Assembly: GCA_006386115.1 (NCBI GenBank)
Contig: VFIW01000006.1
Span: forward strand, 62,001 to 126,000
Direction: 5' to 3'
Origin: Globisporangium splendens
Lineage: Eukaryota > Oomycota > Peronosporomycetes > Pythiales > Pythiaceae
Length of the DNA: 64,000 nt
Shown: in pieces, positions 63,301 to 64,000 of the stretch
Layout of the letters: each line of letters starts with the position of its first letter
Position numbering within the stretch: position 1 is the first letter of the stretch
Translations under genes and position numbers: made by a program
Notes under the pieces: generated by a model
Database searches by the model: none
What the model was told of the DNA's origin: nothing
Seen by the model: only the letters and a program-made list of their open reading frames with translations

Positions 63301-63765
63301 GCCCTCCAGCTGCTTGAGTTGCTTCTCGTTCGCGAACTCGCGCGCGCTCGCTCGACAGAGCACAACGAACGCTGGGAGGTCTTTCTCATTGCGGATCGTG
63401 ACATTCAGGAAGCGGAGCCAATACGAAGATGACGTCGAAGAGGAGGAGGACGGCGCATCCAGAGCACTCGACGCGCTCTCAGTGGTCTTGCGCAGAATCA
63501 GCTGCTCGCATAAGCGTTGCATGTGAGCTCACTGATACATACTTTCTTCTTGCTAGCACCGGTCCTGCCTCGTAACTCGTACCTGCACTTTGCCAGCCGC
63601 TGGTTGTTGCTGGTACTTGTCGCCTGCCTTCACACTGCTGCGCCACTCACCACCGCTCAGGAAAGATCGCTTCTTGCGCTTGTCCTTGAACGGGTTCTTC
63701 ACAACAATCGGAGGCGCCAGGTCCTGCAGATTCGCCTCCAAGATGATCGCCTCCATGGTGCCCAT
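60395..63765 (-). CDS. EF-hand, leucine-rich-repeat, coiled-coil protein with a frame conflict
   Basis: Exon A (63765-63583) begins MGTMEAIILEANLQD. Exon B is 63501-62913; its start is chosen so that GKVQ joins LILRKT. Exon C is 62833-62746. Exons B and C contain an EF-hand loop (DQDKSNSIDFGEY), and exon D, from 62661, a second (DDQKKGYIDEREF). Exon D then enters a run of about 16 leucine-rich repeats (for example LLILDLSKNRLQSLP and LRQLDLQSNRLQKVP), but in another frame, and exon D is one base too long. A 75-nt GC-AG intron (61030-60956, donor CAG|GCAAGT) removes an in-frame TAA at 60968 and joins SSIQ to exon E (60955-60395), a charged helical coiled-coil tail (about 186 residues). The total is about 1017 residues. 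It may be a Ca2+-responsive scaffold. Two separate genes are the alternative. Confidence 0.65.
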
Positions 63766-63884
63766 CTGCTTCCACAGCCCGTCGCCTGGTGCTGCATCTC
63801 GATGACGACAAATATAACTCCGTCCTCACGTCTCCAGGACTTGAATATGGTCGTCTGATAGAAATAGAAGATTGGACTTCGTCA

Positions 63885-64000
63885 ATGAATCGAGAGTCTG
63901 TTGTCAACGACACTCTTGAAGATCGAAATCAGCCCCTTGGCCAGAAGGAGATACGTGTCTCGTTTTCTCGCAATGGTCCGTGCGAGTTCGCCTCTCGTGA
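63885..64000 (+). CDS. Start of a further gene, cut by the right edge
   Basis: An ATG at 63885 opens MNRESVVNDTLEDRNQPLG and stays open to the window end with KEIRVSFSRNGPCEFASR. The same frame is also open upstream to about 63741 without an ATG, so an earlier exon with an acceptor at TTCCACAG near 63783 is possible. It would be divergent from the EF-hand/LRR gene with a very short shared promoter (about 120 bp). The fragment is too short to assign a family. Confidence 0.35.
   Translation, partial: MNRESVVNDTLEDRNQPLGQKEIRVSFSRNGPCEFASR

Noticed and set aside
1..64000. tRNA, rRNA, snRNA and CRISPR features
   Set aside because: Scanning for T-arm (GGTTCGA-like) words, U6-like starts and repeat-spacer patterns gave only chance words inside genes.

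Overview
The window is nuclear DNA of a eukaryotic microbe, almost certainly an oomycete of the Peronosporales in the broad sense, and probably Pythium-like. Four things support this. There is an elicitin-like gene with near-canonical six-cysteine spacing. There is the N-terminal domain of a Crinkler (CRN)-type effector carrying an LYLAK motif. Genes are compact and GC-rich, with few short introns (about 70-140 nt), mostly with GTACGT/GTAAGT-like donors plus two apparent GC-AG introns. Centriole and cilium genes (rotatin, CFAP300) fit an organism with flagellated zoospores. No bacterial operon signals, CRISPR array, rRNA or tRNA were seen.

Layout from left to right. 1-663 (-): edge-truncated unknown gene. 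1611-4272 (+): LCAT/PDAT-type acyltransferase with 8 exons. 4470-5565 (-): S-formylglutathione hydrolase. 5915-7163 (-): gamma-glutamylcyclotransferase-fold protein with 7 exons. 7421-7835 (-): broken CRN effector fragment. 7889-9937 (-): organellar translation initiation factor IF-2 that seems to lack its last domain. 10695-11784 (+): mitochondrial carrier. About 12019-13218 (+): coiled-coil protein. 13455-13988 (+): elicitin-like GPI-type protein. 14252-15841 (-): RCC1. 16704-19919 (+): inositol polyphosphate 5-phosphatase. 20279-21269 (+): CFAP300. 21420-22745 (+): ZNHIT2-like. 23206-24960 (-): PDZ/PH protein. 26686-29777 (+): KNL2/M18BP1-like centromere protein with SANTA, CENP-C motif and SANT domains. 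30030-32357 (-): polytopic-membrane pseudokinase. 33297-40535 (-): rotatin homologue, about 2196 residues. 41079-43497 (+): BACE-like membrane aspartic protease. 44948-47752 (+): four-PDZ scaffold. 48161-51964 (-): FYVE/coiled-coil protein with a 108-bp tandem repeat. 54344-56356 (+): WRKY19-type zinc-finger protein. 56574-58038 (-): prolyl iminopeptidase. 58392-59606 (-): Old Yellow Enzyme family oxidoreductase. 60395-63765 (-): EF-hand/leucine-rich-repeat/coiled-coil protein with a one-base frame conflict. 63885-64000 (+): start of a further gene.

The genes do not form one pathway. They are mostly housekeeping and signalling genes. Recurring themes are cell division and centromere (RCC1, KNL2), centriole and flagellum (rotatin, CFAP300), phosphoinositide or membrane scaffolds (5-phosphatase, FYVE, PH, PDZ) and mitochondria (IF-2, carrier). 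The pathogenicity-related items are the elicitin-like gene and the broken CRN fragment. The most notable observations are the KNL2 architecture, the membrane pseudokinase, the truncated IF-2 next to a CRN fragment, and the EF-hand/LRR gene whose parts need a GC-AG intron and an unexplained frame change. Exon borders were read by eye from frame, splice consensus and family similarity, and no database search was possible.
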